From the NCBI RefSeq assembly GCF_000092045.1, contig NC_007761.1:2049001-2113000 (forward strand): a DNA stretch of 64,000 nt. Reading direction: 5' to 3'. Positions within the stretch are counted from its first letter, which is position 1. Each line of letters begins with the position of its first letter. This document shows, in pieces, positions 35,001 through 44,050 of the stretch. Origin of the DNA: Rhizobium etli CFN 42 (GTDB taxonomy: Bacteria; Pseudomonadota; Alphaproteobacteria; Rhizobiales; Rhizobiaceae). A program made the translations under genes and the position numbers. The notes under the pieces are model-generated. The model searched no databases, was not told the DNA's origin, and was given only the letters and a program-made list of their open reading frames with translations.

Positions 35001-36139
35001 GAGGCATAATATTCGCTCTTCGGGGAAAAAAGGCTGATGGCTGGGCTGAAGCGTTGCTTGCGCAAGTGAAAGAGGGGGGCGGGGCAGACGACGCAATCCT
35101 CACAATTCTGCTTGCACTTCCGGTCTCTTCAGGGACGTGGTTGTTGGCCGGGCAGATAGGTGCCGAAATTGAGGCTCAATACTGGAGGAAAGCGCCGATC
35201 CTTTTGGTTGACGAAGAGCCTGCCGACACCGCTTTCGCCTTGAACAAATTGATAGAGGTTGGTCGGGCTCGTCATGCGGTCCATCTTGTCGGACTACGCT
35301 CGCACAATGGCATGAAGCTCGATTCAAATTTGCTCGTCCGCGTATTAAGGGAGGCTGCTCAGCAGCCGATCGATTCCGAGACCGACAGCAACGAAGCGAC
35401 CATGTTCCAGCACTACGTGGCTGAGATTTTCGCGGATCTGGATAAGCGTGAGGATTTGGACGCAAACGATATGCTGATGTTGGAGTGGATGTATCTTCCC
35501 CTGCTGGAATACTCGCAGCGCCCAGCCAAGTTGATCATGCGCGAATTGGCTTCCAATCCGCAGCTTTTCGTGGAGATGATCTCAGCAATCTATAAACCCA
35601 GCGACGAAAGCGGCGTCGCTGATGATGTCCAACTAGAACCAGAGCGTGCCAAGATTCTGGCACATAAAGCGTTTGATCTCTTGCGTCTGTGGGACGTCGT
35701 GCCGGGATCATCCGATGATGGCACCATCGACCAAACAGCGCTCGAAGGCTGGGTCCGAGAGGCAAGGCGACTGGCGCGGTCTGTGGGAAGGGAAGATATC
35801 GCGGACCAGAAAATTGGCGAAATTCTTGCGTGTTCGGGGGTGGGTAAGGACAGCATCTGGCCAGCAGAGGCTGTTCGTGAGGTGATTGAAAGTGTTCGAA
35901 GCGGACAAGTCGATACCGGGGTTATGATTGGTCGTCGCAATCTTCGGGGTGTGACAACGAGATTGCCGGGTGATGGGGGGGTGCAGGAACACCAGTTGGT
36001 GGCGACGTATCGTGAATGGTCGCGCGCTACCGCACTAGAGTGGCCGCGTACATCCGCCATTCTTGAAAACATCGCTAAAGGTTATGAGCAGGATGCTCGC
36101 TGGCATGATGATGATGCTGAGCGGCTTGATTGGCGATAA
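32072..36139 (+). CDS. 1355-residue HTH plus nuclease-like protein, probable antiphage factor
   Basis: An XRE-type helix-turn-helix fills residues ~15-72 (LAWSQQDLATHAGVGTSTVA, FERGQRTP). Residues ~125-250 look like a restriction-nuclease fold, with acidic positions in YSGWDGITEAS and GWEIGSQRDRIATKA, the latter in place of ExK. From ~305 a STAND-like region may follow: VLAVKGESPEEV sits where a P-loop would be but lacks GK(S/T), and LIIVVLDPEPG could match a Walker B strand. The last ~800 residues are helical-repeat-like. I do not recognise the family. Size, context between a recombinase and CBASS, and a leaderless promoter point to defence. Confidence 0.55.
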   Translation: MSMHPTSSGALGAITPAQSRAARALLAWSQQDLATHAGVGTSTVADFERGQRTPIAQNAEAIRGALEAAGIAFREGGAVIGPPLPALPQNGGGGSPIRWVDATDLAQWAERRDGQDSMPTLLAKLARAARPMSLQFPSDEGVQYSGWDGITEASEDTEFVPAGTAGWEIGSQRDRIATKATDDFNKRAKDPLGLKPDETTFVFVTPRHWPEKAAWLKARRAENIFRDVRAYDGTNLVHWIELYPAIGLWLAIALGKRPVGALDLREHWLEWSLATRWPLSTELLLSDRDESATRVLRWLREPSSVLAVKGESPEEVSAFFYSAITQLPQEIAEHYLCRCLVAASPEMARLAGDSATPLIIVVLDPEPGLVQLLAKKGHHVLAAYGQDNASSKIEVVLERPSRESIEVSLHGIGVPPESAKSLARESARSLSILRRQMPGVAGRLPRWAQEAPSQSLLASLLAGGWDESNEGDRTILSRLADMPYEQFVAGIAGFAGNFDSPLRRVGSTWKLASPRDAWGLLARHLSTVHVERFAAVAFDVLSATDPRFEMSQEERWYAPIRGVHPQFSEHLRHGIGEVLILLALFGSFASSVPSADRLPDGIVRDLLDGADRQRWWSLSRDFRLLAEASPLSFLSALDDALVMDNSPVAVLFGQDDSPLFGTEHLSPLLWALEALAWSPDYLGRVASILAALDEIDPGGRYTNRPGNSLKTTFLLWAPQTHATLEQRLRVLDRLRLRFPKAAWKLMLAILPKGHDSFSPAPTPRWRDFYARAPEVVTYAVIEKGALAVIDRLLVDVSTDVSRWEALLDRWANLGAKRGEALQKLKELHRQITNEDDRRALRTKLRAILHHNRNFSDAAWALPEEELAHFQEIYDSLNPHDPIGQVSWLFETSAAVPNPVGGWSERDAQLQEERRKAVENIFRNLGVDGVFALVHTVQEKGFLGIAVAEADLGVPTQQDEILLRALMSEGEDGFGLARGIIFALRGKKADGWAEALLAQVKEGGGADDAILTILLALPVSSGTWLLAGQIGAEIEAQYWRKAPILLVDEEPADTAFALNKLIEVGRARHAVHLVGLRSHNGMKLDSNLLVRVLREAAQQPIDSETDSNEATMFQHYVAEIFADLDKREDLDANDMLMLEWMYLPLLEYSQRPAKLIMRELASNPQLFVEMISAIYKPSDESGVADDVQLEPERAKILAHKAFDLLRLWDVVPGSSDDGTIDQTALEGWVREARRLARSVGREDIADQKIGEILACSGVGKDSIWPAEAVREVIESVRSGQVDTGVMIGRRNLRGVTTRLPGDGGVQEHQLVATYREWSRATALEWPRTSAILENIAKGYEQDARWHDDDAERLDWR

Positions 36140-36356
36140 CCGCGCTCACATGTAGCGAATTTTGCGTTCCCAATCAGGCGTGGAATCAAACGTCGCGACG
36201 CGTTTATCTTCTTAATAACGCCCCGATCGCAGGCCGCCTGATGGACCTGGTGCCGGTTCACCGCACTACCAAATCCTTATGGTAGCTGGCGAAAGGTCCG
36301 ATCCGGACGTTGGAAGTGTTTACCGCACGATCTGCTCCAACACTCGCCGCTCGAAG

Positions 36357-37772
36357 CTATTTTAAGGTCAGAGTAGCGACGTAATCTCGGGTTTCAGCGT
36401 TGAACTCGTGGAGCGCAGTTTCCGGCATTGCATTCCAGCGGTGGCCCAGCGCGACCGCGAACTGAGCGGGACCAGCATAATAGAGCCGGAGTTTCTTTAT
36501 CTGAAGTTTTGCCGCAAGGTCGGAGACGTGCCTTTTGAGCTGCCCTACAATTGCTTGCATCTCTTTAGCCGATGTAACCGGCACCGAGAGGTGGAAGCGC
36601 TGGATCTTTTCGGCAGGGATGCCGGATGCCACCAGATCGCCGAAAGGGTCCCGAAGGATTCCAATGCTCACGGTCAGCACATCACCTGCAGCCAGCTGAG
36701 GATCCGACACGTCCCATTGGGCGTAGGTGGCGTCGGCCTGGGGGCGATCGTCCGTTGCCCATACGCCGTCACGGGTCACGATATCTATATCGAAGCCGGT
36801 GGCCGATCGAAACGACCATCCGAGAGCGAAGCCCGCCGACAGGCGATAGGATCCCTGCACAATTAGACGCGCAGCCCCCTGTTGCTTGAGCCAGGTGGCC
36901 GTTCGCTGGAGGGGGGTTAGGAGACCTTGCTGCCAATCTGCCGTGCTGGCGGCACCGGCCGAAAACGCGCTGGCATCCAGTTCCAGCATCGACGGATTGC
37001 TCTCCCTCCGGTCGGAGAGAATATGCAGCGCAATCGGTGGCAAAGGCAGGTCGCCGCCCATGGCTGTTTCAATGCACTGGATCAAGGCCGATCGGGTCAG
37101 AAAACTGCCGATATTGTGGTTTGCCTTGGCCATTGCGAGAAGATCATCGAAGACTTTCCGAAGCTGGCTGGCCTTGAGGTCTAAGGCGGGAAACGCCTCA
37201 TGGAACGCACTATCAAACAGGCTGCGGGCGATCTTTTCGTCCGGAATGTTGCGTTCGTCAAAGTCGACGAAATCCACGACGAATCCGCCAAGGGGATCTG
37301 GATATTGATCGACTACGTCAGCTCGGAACTTGGCATCGAACTGTGCCTTGATCTCTGTGAACGGATCATAGAAAGGCCGCGCCTTTCGCACCCGGTCGCG
37401 GTCTTTCGCCATGTATGCCAACGTGGCTGGAACCACGGGAGTTACCAGAATGTGGGTTCGTGCGGTGCCCGGATAGCTGTCATTATAGCGGGAGAACCCT
37501 TCTACAATCTCCTTGATGTCGGCGGGCTTGAGAACGCCCGATTTGGCCTGGTGGCGGTCAATTACAGAACCATGTGGCGCGAGAGGCGCGAAAAAACGGG
37601 CTTCGAGATCCTCCAGTCCTTCGAAAATCATCCCTTCGAACGCGGGATTCCCGAGCCACGCGGGCAGTCGCGCCAGTCCGTCCCAGATCTGGTATTCGAA
37701 ACCATCCTGGGCGATTATACCGCCCATGCCCTTGGCGTCGGTTAGCGTTGGTGCGGCCTGCTTGTCGGTCAT
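36357..37772 (-). CDS. cap4: CBASS effector Cap4: nuclease plus SAVED domain
   Basis: A protein of 471 residues. The N-terminal part is a Cap4-type DNA endonuclease: DGFEYQIWDGLARL, acidic FEGLEDLEARF (E51, D55) and RHQAKSG with the QxK site at 75-77. Residues ~280-465 form a SAVED domain (RLIVQGSYRLSAGFALGWSF, KIQRFHLSVPVTSA, KLRLYYAGPAQFAVALGHRW). The SAVED domain binds a cyclic oligonucleotide and switches on DNA cleavage. It is the last gene of the operon; its ATG overlaps the cap3 stop. Confidence 0.9.
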   Translation of the reverse strand: MTDKQAAPTLTDAKGMGGIIAQDGFEYQIWDGLARLPAWLGNPAFEGMIFEGLEDLEARFFAPLAPHGSVIDRHQAKSGVLKPADIKEIVEGFSRYNDSYPGTARTHILVTPVVPATLAYMAKDRDRVRKARPFYDPFTEIKAQFDAKFRADVVDQYPDPLGGFVVDFVDFDERNIPDEKIARSLFDSAFHEAFPALDLKASQLRKVFDDLLAMAKANHNIGSFLTRSALIQCIETAMGGDLPLPPIALHILSDRRESNPSMLELDASAFSAGAASTADWQQGLLTPLQRTATWLKQQGAARLIVQGSYRLSAGFALGWSFRSATGFDIDIVTRDGVWATDDRPQADATYAQWDVSDPQLAAGDVLTVSIGILRDPFGDLVASGIPAEKIQRFHLSVPVTSAKEMQAIVGQLKRHVSDLAAKLQIKKLRLYYAGPAQFAVALGHRWNAMPETALHEFNAETRDYVATLTLK

Positions 37773-38230
37773 GCGTCCATTTCCAATTTTACGTTTTGCT
37801 CAAAGCCGCGTGGATCAAAAAGCCAGGCGCCCGCCTCGAATTTGTCGGCGCGCAAGCGCACGATCATCAAAACTGCGAAGCTGCCCTTGAAATCCGGATC
37901 CCTGACCAGATCCCTCATGCTCTGGACGTCGACTCCACTGGGGCGGACTTCAAAGCTGGGGTGGCTGTGCCACTCGCCGATGTAGTTGTAGCGGCGATAT
38001 TGGTGGTGCGTCCGGTCGAAGAATCGTGTTGCATCGCGTACGGCCTGTAGGATGTCGACCAGGAACCGGCTGAAAGTGCCGCGCCGGGCCTGAATCGTCA
38101 TGGTGGATACGCGGAAATGTGAGGGCTCAATCTGTTCGCCGAACAGCTGGCCCCCGATCTCCTTGTCGCCTGCGCTCCTGAGGGCAGTCGTCAGAGTTGC
38201 CAGTTCACTGGGTGAAAGCTTTAAGAACAT
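37769..38230 (-). CDS. cap3: CBASS Cap3: JAB/MPN metallo-isopeptidase
   Basis: A protein of 153 residues from ATG 38230 (CCGGAG about 8 nt upstream). The zinc motif is complete: GEWHSHP...PSGVD fits E...HxH-x7-S-x2-D. Cap3 removes the CD-NTase from its Cap2-made conjugates and so tunes priming. Its start overlaps the end of cap2 by 26 bp and its stop overlaps cap4 by 4 bp. Confidence 0.9.
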   Translation of the reverse strand: MFLKLSPSELATLTTALRSAGDKEIGGQLFGEQIEPSHFRVSTMTIQARRGTFSRFLVDILQAVRDATRFFDRTHHQYRRYNYIGEWHSHPSFEVRPSGVDVQSMRDLVRDPDFKGSFAVLMIVRLRADKFEAGAWLFDPRGFEQNVKLEMDA

Positions 38231-39893
38231 CCAGCAATTCTCCGGCAATCTCGATTACAAATTTCTGGGCGTCGGCATCCTCGGTATTATTATTCCACTC
38301 CGACGGACCACCGACATCGAGAGCGATTACATGGCCGTGCATGTCAAAGGCCCATTCCTTCCGGAAGCCAATCAGCAACCACCGGAAATCGTCAAGCTTG
38401 TCGTCAAGAATGTCGAGCACAACGCGGGCGGCATGCGAGGCGGCCATGCTGATCGCTGCATCATCCGCGACGATAATATCGCCGTCATCGCTGATTGCCT
38501 CATAAGCCCTATCGCCGGCCGAAAGTGGCACTACGCGCCCTTTTTCATCTGTCCAGTTCAGCAGCGCCTCTCGGCCAAGGGTATAAGCGGCATTTCGCTC
38601 CGGCACGGACGGCGCAACCAAGGCCCCGATCCCCCCTTCGAACACTTCCACGGAAACGAATGGCTTCTTGTTCTCGAAAGCAAGAGCGCCGAGCAGCATC
38701 GATGTTGCGGGATCACCAGAGGCATCCACGATGATATCGCAGGCCGTAATCAGATCGAAATGAAGAGCATTGGTTCTGGCAGATTTCTGCCAGTTCAAGT
38801 TCTGGTCGATGGTCATGATATCGGCGCCTGGAACGATATGAAGAAGCCGGCGCTTCAGGCCATGGACCTTGTGATATCCGACATCCCGCCAGTCAAGAAC
38901 ATGGCGCTCCAGATTACCCGGCAGGAAGACATCTCCATCGAAGATGCGCAGCGTGTCAATCCCGCTGCGCAACAGCATTTCCGCAACTTTCGAGCCCACC
39001 GAACCGGCCCCGACAACGGCTACTTTCTTGGCTTGAGCAGAGGGTGCGCGACCGGAGCGCAGGCCCGTTTCGGGAGGCAGGACATAAACTTTGCGATGAT
39101 AGGCATTATCCGACAGCACATGGAAGACGTTAATGCCATCATCTTCGATGAACACGGTTACGAAGTTCACTTCGCCTTCCACCGGCGAACTTTCCCATAG
39201 GGTCGATATGAAGGTGCTTCGCTCTGACGGAAGACCATCGGGCACTTTCCCGCTGACCAGAGCTACGGGCACGTGAAGCCGCCAAGTGTTCAGATCCGCC
39301 GATGGTGGCCGTTGAACACCCTGGCGGTCAACGGCGTCGCTGAGGAAGATGGGCCAAACCTTGTCCGAGGCCGACCACCGCAAGGCATTAACGTCTTGAA
39401 TGTCACCACTCAATAGACGTGTCAGGCATTCCTGCCCGATGAAGACTGGTGACTCGCCCCAGTTATATTTCTGGATCTCACCGACATTATGGGCCGAGGT
39501 AACCTTGCCCTTCTCCCCATCTCCCAACGGGTTCTCGAGGTTGAGCAAGCCATAGGCACTACGCAGAACATCTGCCCCGTTAGCGCGGGACGTCCAGTTG
39601 TCGGGGCGCAGCTCGAGACAAAGCGCACCGCCTTTGCCGTATTGATGATAGGACCATTTCGCTTCAGGGTCTTGCGGCTCCACCCAGGCAGGCACGAGCG
39701 GAAAGTTGTCCGGATAAACGAGACGGATAGGGTAGGTGGCGCCGTGCGCGACGATCGAGCCGATAGCCGCAAACTTGTAATCGTGTATCTCCCAGCGATC
39801 CAAAACGAACCACTCTGTCTCGGTCGCCAGATTCTCTACCGCTTCTTTTTCCCGGGCAACGCGGACGGTGTTGTTAAGCCACCAGATGCTCAT
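38205..39893 (-). CDS. cap2: CBASS Cap2: E2-E1 fusion ligase
   Basis: A protein of 562 residues. The N-terminal E2-like domain has its active-site Cys92 in GGALCLELRPDNW. A linker is followed by the ThiF/E1 adenylation domain with VAVVGAGSVGSKVAEMLLRSG (nucleotide loop 295-301) and DGDVFLPGNLERH. Cap2 attaches the CD-NTase C-terminus to target proteins, raising its activity. Its ATG overlaps the stop of the CD-NTase gene (ATGA). Confidence 0.92.
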   Translation of the reverse strand: MSIWWLNNTVRVAREKEAVENLATETEWFVLDRWEIHDYKFAAIGSIVAHGATYPIRLVYPDNFPLVPAWVEPQDPEAKWSYHQYGKGGALCLELRPDNWTSRANGADVLRSAYGLLNLENPLGDGEKGKVTSAHNVGEIQKYNWGESPVFIGQECLTRLLSGDIQDVNALRWSASDKVWPIFLSDAVDRQGVQRPPSADLNTWRLHVPVALVSGKVPDGLPSERSTFISTLWESSPVEGEVNFVTVFIEDDGINVFHVLSDNAYHRKVYVLPPETGLRSGRAPSAQAKKVAVVGAGSVGSKVAEMLLRSGIDTLRIFDGDVFLPGNLERHVLDWRDVGYHKVHGLKRRLLHIVPGADIMTIDQNLNWQKSARTNALHFDLITACDIIVDASGDPATSMLLGALAFENKKPFVSVEVFEGGIGALVAPSVPERNAAYTLGREALLNWTDEKGRVVPLSAGDRAYEAISDDGDIIVADDAAISMAASHAARVVLDILDDKLDDFRWLLIGFRKEWAFDMHGHVIALDVGGPSEWNNNTEDADAQKFVIEIAGELLDVLKAFTQ

Positions 39894-40903
39894 GCAAATC
39901 CGCGGGGCTTCGTGGGAGCGGCCATGGCATCCGGAAACACATAGGACGAGGTACCCGCCGTAGCGGCCGCCTTCTCAAGCAGGTTGCTGGCCTTGGCAAC
40001 CTTTTCAGTTTCGGTCGCAGGAAATCGGCTGCCGAACACCTTGCGCCAATACCACGTCGCGTCATCCATGTTGTCGGTTGACTGAGCTTTCCGTGCGTAG
40101 TCGGCATAGGTTTTCACCTTGTCCATAAATGCCTTCCACTGCGTTATTGACACCTTGGCAAGGATGTCGCTGCCAGCGACAGACGGGTCAAGGATGACAG
40201 GCTTGATGTCCATTTCGGCCTGGAATGCATATGCCTGACGGATGTTCTCCAGCATTTTGGCGAAGGCTTCACCGTAGTGGGTTTCGTCTTGCGGGGCGTG
40301 CAGCGCCGTTAGCACTTCAAGCACGAAGCCCTTGGGGCGTTTGCCGGAGTTGTTTTCGCGGCGCCACCACTTGAACAGCTTGACAAGCGGCTTAAGGCGA
40401 CCGCCGAAATCATTGTTCCGATCGCGGCTCCAGTTGATATGGCCAGGCGGGTCGGTCAGCTTCCATTCGCCTGTTTCACGATCCGGAATCTTGTATTGCT
40501 CTCCCCATTCGATCACCGGCACGACATCCATTTCGGCAAGGGGCGTGATCAGCTTGACGGACCGTTTGTTAATGCGCTCGACCTCGTAGCCGTCGCCTCC
40601 GTCCTCGAGAGCGGCGCAAAGATCGTTGAGAACATCCTCAGGTTCGTCATCCGTCGTATAGTTGGTGACGATGATGATATCGACGTCGGGACGCACCACG
40701 CCGTCGGCATCCGTCTTGGGACGGATGGAGGTGTTACGCGCGTAGCTTCCGGAGAGAAAGTCCCTCACGATTTTCGTCTTAAAGTCGTCCTGTACTTTCA
40801 GGTGATCTCGGACGCCCGTATGGGCTTTTGATGAATTGGTTTTCGTAGTGGTGCTGGGTTCGATGTCTTGGAGGAGTTCGAGAAAACGCGCGTTCGGGAC
40901 CAT
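39890..40903 (-). CDS. cdn: CBASS CD-NTase (cyclic oligonucleotide synthase)
   Basis: A protein of 337 residues from ATG 40903 (AGAGG upstream). The polymerase-beta-like core has GSYARNTSIRP (52-56 is GSYAR), metal-binding DVD at 73-75 and a third Asp at 126 (EMDVVPV). The C-terminus ends PTKPRGFA, a free Gly/Ala-type tail suited to Cap2 conjugation. On phage infection it would make the cyclic nucleotide that the Cap4 SAVED domain senses. First gene of the operon. Confidence 0.92.
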   Translation of the reverse strand: MVPNARFLELLQDIEPSTTTKTNSSKAHTGVRDHLKVQDDFKTKIVRDFLSGSYARNTSIRPKTDADGVVRPDVDIIIVTNYTTDDEPEDVLNDLCAALEDGGDGYEVERINKRSVKLITPLAEMDVVPVIEWGEQYKIPDRETGEWKLTDPPGHINWSRDRNNDFGGRLKPLVKLFKWWRRENNSGKRPKGFVLEVLTALHAPQDETHYGEAFAKMLENIRQAYAFQAEMDIKPVILDPSVAGSDILAKVSITQWKAFMDKVKTYADYARKAQSTDNMDDATWYWRKVFGSRFPATETEKVAKASNLLEKAAATAGTSSYVFPDAMAAPTKPRGFA

Positions 40904-41049
40904 CAATACCTCTAGATTAGGTCGAGTCTAATGGCCTTTCCACGGCCGGTTAATTCTTCGCCAACTATATAGGAAGTTATCGAGAATTTCCAACCCCACG
41001 TTGCGCCGCGCGCATCTTTACTTGCATCTTGGCGCCACGACTTTGGAAA

Positions 41050-41108
41050 CGCTGATTGCGCGGGCGTTCGGTATCAGCGGGAGCACGATTGCACGGGTAC
41101 CCAGGTTG
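41050..41108 (+). pseudogene. 3' fragment of a serine recombinase gene
   Basis: Reads LIARAFGISGSTIARV, matching the helix-turn-helix end RIAQAFSVSESTISRV of the recombinase at 31280-31837; DNA identity is visible around GGGAGCACGATTGCACGGGTAC. The rest of 40904-41222 shows no gene. Confidence 0.6.
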
Positions 41109-41222
41109 ACTCCGGCGATCAGACCAACGAGTACAAATTGAATAATGTTGGCAGGACAGCCCGCCAACGATTGCTGACTAACTGAGGATCTTGACAGGGC
41201 TATGGGCCCGGCGGATGTCCCA

Positions 41223-41729
41223 TTATTTGGTCATTTCTTGAAGCAAGAAAAGCGGATTACCGGGATACTTGACGAATTTCTCCTCGTTCTCCCATATTCC
41301 CGTCTTAACAATAATAGCAGCAGACTCAGCCGGTTTGGATGTTGCTTCCATCGTTCGAAGATCAATCCACCGAGGAATATCCTGTCCTTCAGAATGCTCC
41401 GTCAACATGAATTTGAGTGCGGCGCCATCACAGTAGATGCACCCTGGAATAAGCTTACGCCAATTGCCTGGGGCAAAGCTTGAGAAGATGATGGGATCCA
41501 GCACCCATTCTCTTCCCAGCGACAAGCATGTGGCCTCGGAAGAGAACGTTTTCAGTTTAAGCACGCCATATGCGGCGTCGGTGCCTTCCAAAAACCCAAC
41601 GCGCGGCGAAGTGCCCTCTTTTTGAAGTACGACACCATATGCCTGCGCACCATCCTGCAGCACCTTTACCAACTCCCCGACGACTGCGTTGGTAAGCATT
41701 TTTGTGGTTGCGTTTGTCGTGATTCTCAT
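41223..41729 (-). CDS. hypothetical protein
   Basis: A protein of 168 residues; GAGGGAAG precedes the ATG at 41729. Composition is normal for a soluble mixed alpha/beta protein (VLQDGAQAYGVVLQKEGTSP, LIPGCIYCDGAALKFMLTEH). Not recognised. It lies between CBASS and the HEPN-like gene, in the same orientation as both. Confidence 0.6.
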   Translation of the reverse strand: MRITTNATTKMLTNAVVGELVKVLQDGAQAYGVVLQKEGTSPRVGFLEGTDAAYGVLKLKTFSSEATCLSLGREWVLDPIIFSSFAPGNWRKLIPGCIYCDGAALKFMLTEHSEGQDIPRWIDLRTMEATSKPAESAAIIVKTGIWENEEKFVKYPGNPLFLLQEMTK

Positions 41730-41885
41730 AACTTCCCTCGATGTGGTATTCAGATTGGTTCCTTTAATCCCAAGATGTAAAGATTCTCTCGCTTAACGAG
41801 CATTTCACATGCCGTGGAGGGCGATTTTTGCTTTTCGATATGTTGCGCCGGTGGCGCTGGGGCGGCATCGATTTCCAAACAACGA

Positions 41886-43530
41886 CTAAGCTGGGTGTTT
41901 AGCTTCCGGCAAATTGGATTGGGTTTCTATGAACGTTAAGAGTGCAGCCCGCATCAGCCCGATGAAAAGGGCCTCCAGCTCAAAATGATCGTCTTCCGGC
42001 AGGCTTGTGTGGACGCCGCCCCGAATACGATGTGCCATCACGAGATCGGCCGCGATCTGACCAGAGGGTTCATTGGCCAATGCCTTGATCCTCGTTTTGA
42101 GGGAGCTCCAATCGTTCGCAAGATCAGCTTTTCTGGCCAGGGGCGCAACATCGCCGCGCTTGAGAATTTGCAGAACATCGGGATTGCGCCACAACTGCTT
42201 GAATTTCTCGTATAGCTGCGTTTCGGTTCCGCCAAGCGACACCGTAACGTGCTCGACGGCGATGGCCATTCCCTGAATGTCGCTTCTCATGCCTTCACGG
42301 GCAAACTCGTTGCCACGCAAAGCATGGTCCTCAAAAGATTTCAGCCTCCAGAAGAATGCTTCAAGCCCTCCAGCGGCAAGGAAATTAACGAAGGCCTCTA
42401 TATCGGAATCCGTAACCGCAATCGTGTTGAGCTTGCTCGACCGAGTTGCGCCTTTCAGCGTGAGGCGGACGCGTTCCTTTTCCTCCTCCGCCCAGTCGGG
42501 CCAGATCAAGTCAAATATAGGTTTGAACCAGCCGCCAATCTTGCCAATCCGCTCGCGCAGTTGTGCAAACGACATACCTTCGGTGTGTCGCGTGAGGATG
42601 ATAGCTTTTTCGAGCACAGCTTTGTAAGCCTCTGCGATCAGCGGGCGGCCGTCGCGATGCCAGTTTGACCAGGTTTCAGCCAGAAAATGTATGAGCGCGA
42701 GAAGCTCATCATCGCCGATGCCAAAGCGGGCGGCTGATGCGAGTGCCAAGTTTTGGCTCTGCTGCTCATATGCTGCCGCTTCTGTCGGACTTAGTTGAAA
42801 CCGTCCCCCACCATGATCCCTGATGATATACCGCAACACACGCGCGCTCTTCCGCAAACCAGACAACCGCATCCAAAGCATTCTGGTGTTCCATAAATTG
42901 TCCGGCCGCGCGGGCACTGCTCGTATCGTACGAATAGGTGGCGCCACTGGGAACGCGGCCTGCGGCGAAGGCGTCTCTGGCGGCTTGAGCGATGTCGTCG
43001 TCCGCCAGGTTCAATCTGATATGGATGCCGGCTTCAGCAGCTTCCGCAGCGAGAAGAACCTGCCAAGTGCAATAATAATCCTCGACATTGCAATCGTCGA
43101 AGAGCTCGTCGTAAACGTCGCTGCTGACGTCAACGCGCCGAGCAAGCCTCGGCTCGAAGAGGAAATCCTTGGGCTGCTGGATAAATTCGGAAAACCGTGG
43201 ATCCCGATCATCCAAGGGATGAGGCGAGGGGCCATAGGCAATGAAATTTCGCCACCTGTAGAGCCCGTTGGAAAGCTCGACTGCGGCATCCCACCGTGGG
43301 CCGTCAGGTTCAACCGGCAGCGTGAATTGACATTGTATGTGGTCGTGCGTCTCCAACCAGAAACGGCGTGCGATTGGGTCGGGATAGCGGATGCGAAGTC
43401 GGGGGCGAAGCAATCCCGCCGCCTCCAGACTATCTAGAAGACCCGTGCCGATAAACTCGCCACGAAAGGCGCGCAAAGGCTTCAACTCAGTAAGAAACTG
43501 ATTGGCTGTCATAAATCGGTGGAATTCCAT
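41886..43530 (-). pseudogene. large HEPN-like protein gene with a (CG)n frameshift
   Basis: Two frames overlap, 43530-42766 and one ending at 41886. Reading across the CGCGCG run at 42841-42846 with one extra CG unit gives EERARVLRYIIRDHGGG and joins them into one ~548-residue protein. The N-terminal 240 residues are of unknown fold. The C-terminal ~300 are helical and end with AHRIRGGVHTSLPEDDHFE, an R-x5-H motif typical of HEPN ribonuclease domains. It could be an abortive-infection RNase. The break may be inactivating, a phase-variable switch, or an assembly error. Confidence 0.6.
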
Positions 43531-43622
43531 CAGCGCCCGGTTGCTGTTCCCGCTATGATGTTGTTCTTTCGTCGATTACAAGTTTTCGATGTGTTGGCAT
43601 TATCAATGGCCAAAACACCCAA

Positions 43623-44050
43623 ATGAATCCAGACCTCATGCGCGCGCTCCTGTTTAAGGTCGAAAGCCTGCAGGACGGTGCGACCCATCAATTCTATGCT
43701 GAGGCTCTGGTGAGCGAGAATGGGCGGTTTGAAGGCGCCGATCCGATGGAGATCAGGATCAACATGATGTACCTCTTCGACCAGAAGTCGTCGCGGGTCG
43801 CCAACTCTCGATGACCAGTTTTGAGGTTGAGCGTCTGACCGCAGAAGGTGCGGAATTCCTGCAGTCCGTCCGCGACGACAAGGTCTTCCGCCCAGCTTCC
43901 TCCACGCCACTACGCTCTGTTCCGTGCAGCCGGTTCCCCGCGAAGACTGTTGTCCCCCTTCCATCCCCACCGCTCGCGCGGCCCCGGGAGGCAGAACGCG
44001 GTTCTGCCGTGTTCCACCAAGACAACCCAATCGAAGGAAAAGACCTATGA
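43623..44050 (+). pseudogene. degraded DUF2513-like gene running into the ParB-like gene leader
   Basis: 43623-43814 begins MNPDLMRALLFKVESL, as DUF2513 proteins do (MKRDxxLxRxILxxxE). A frame change at an ATGA overlap (43811-43814) leads to FEVERLTAEGAEFLQSVRDDKVF, the conserved DUF2513 end. After about 43900 the family match stops and the frame continues through GC-rich leader DNA to the start of the ParB-like gene, with its TGA at 44048-44050 inside ATGA. Decay plus rearrangement is the likely history. Confidence 0.5.
43895..44012 (+). repeat. ParB-leader repeat copy 1
   Basis: Contains GCTTCCTCCACGCC, a GCAGCCGGTTCCCC segment and TTGTCCCCCTTCC. A diverged copy in the same order occurs at 53887-54003, after the nuclease-STAND gene. 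Confidence 0.55.

Noticed and set aside
38100..39200. A 366-codon plus-strand frame
   Set aside because: Shadow of cap2 and cap3, whose catalytic motifs are intact on the minus strand.
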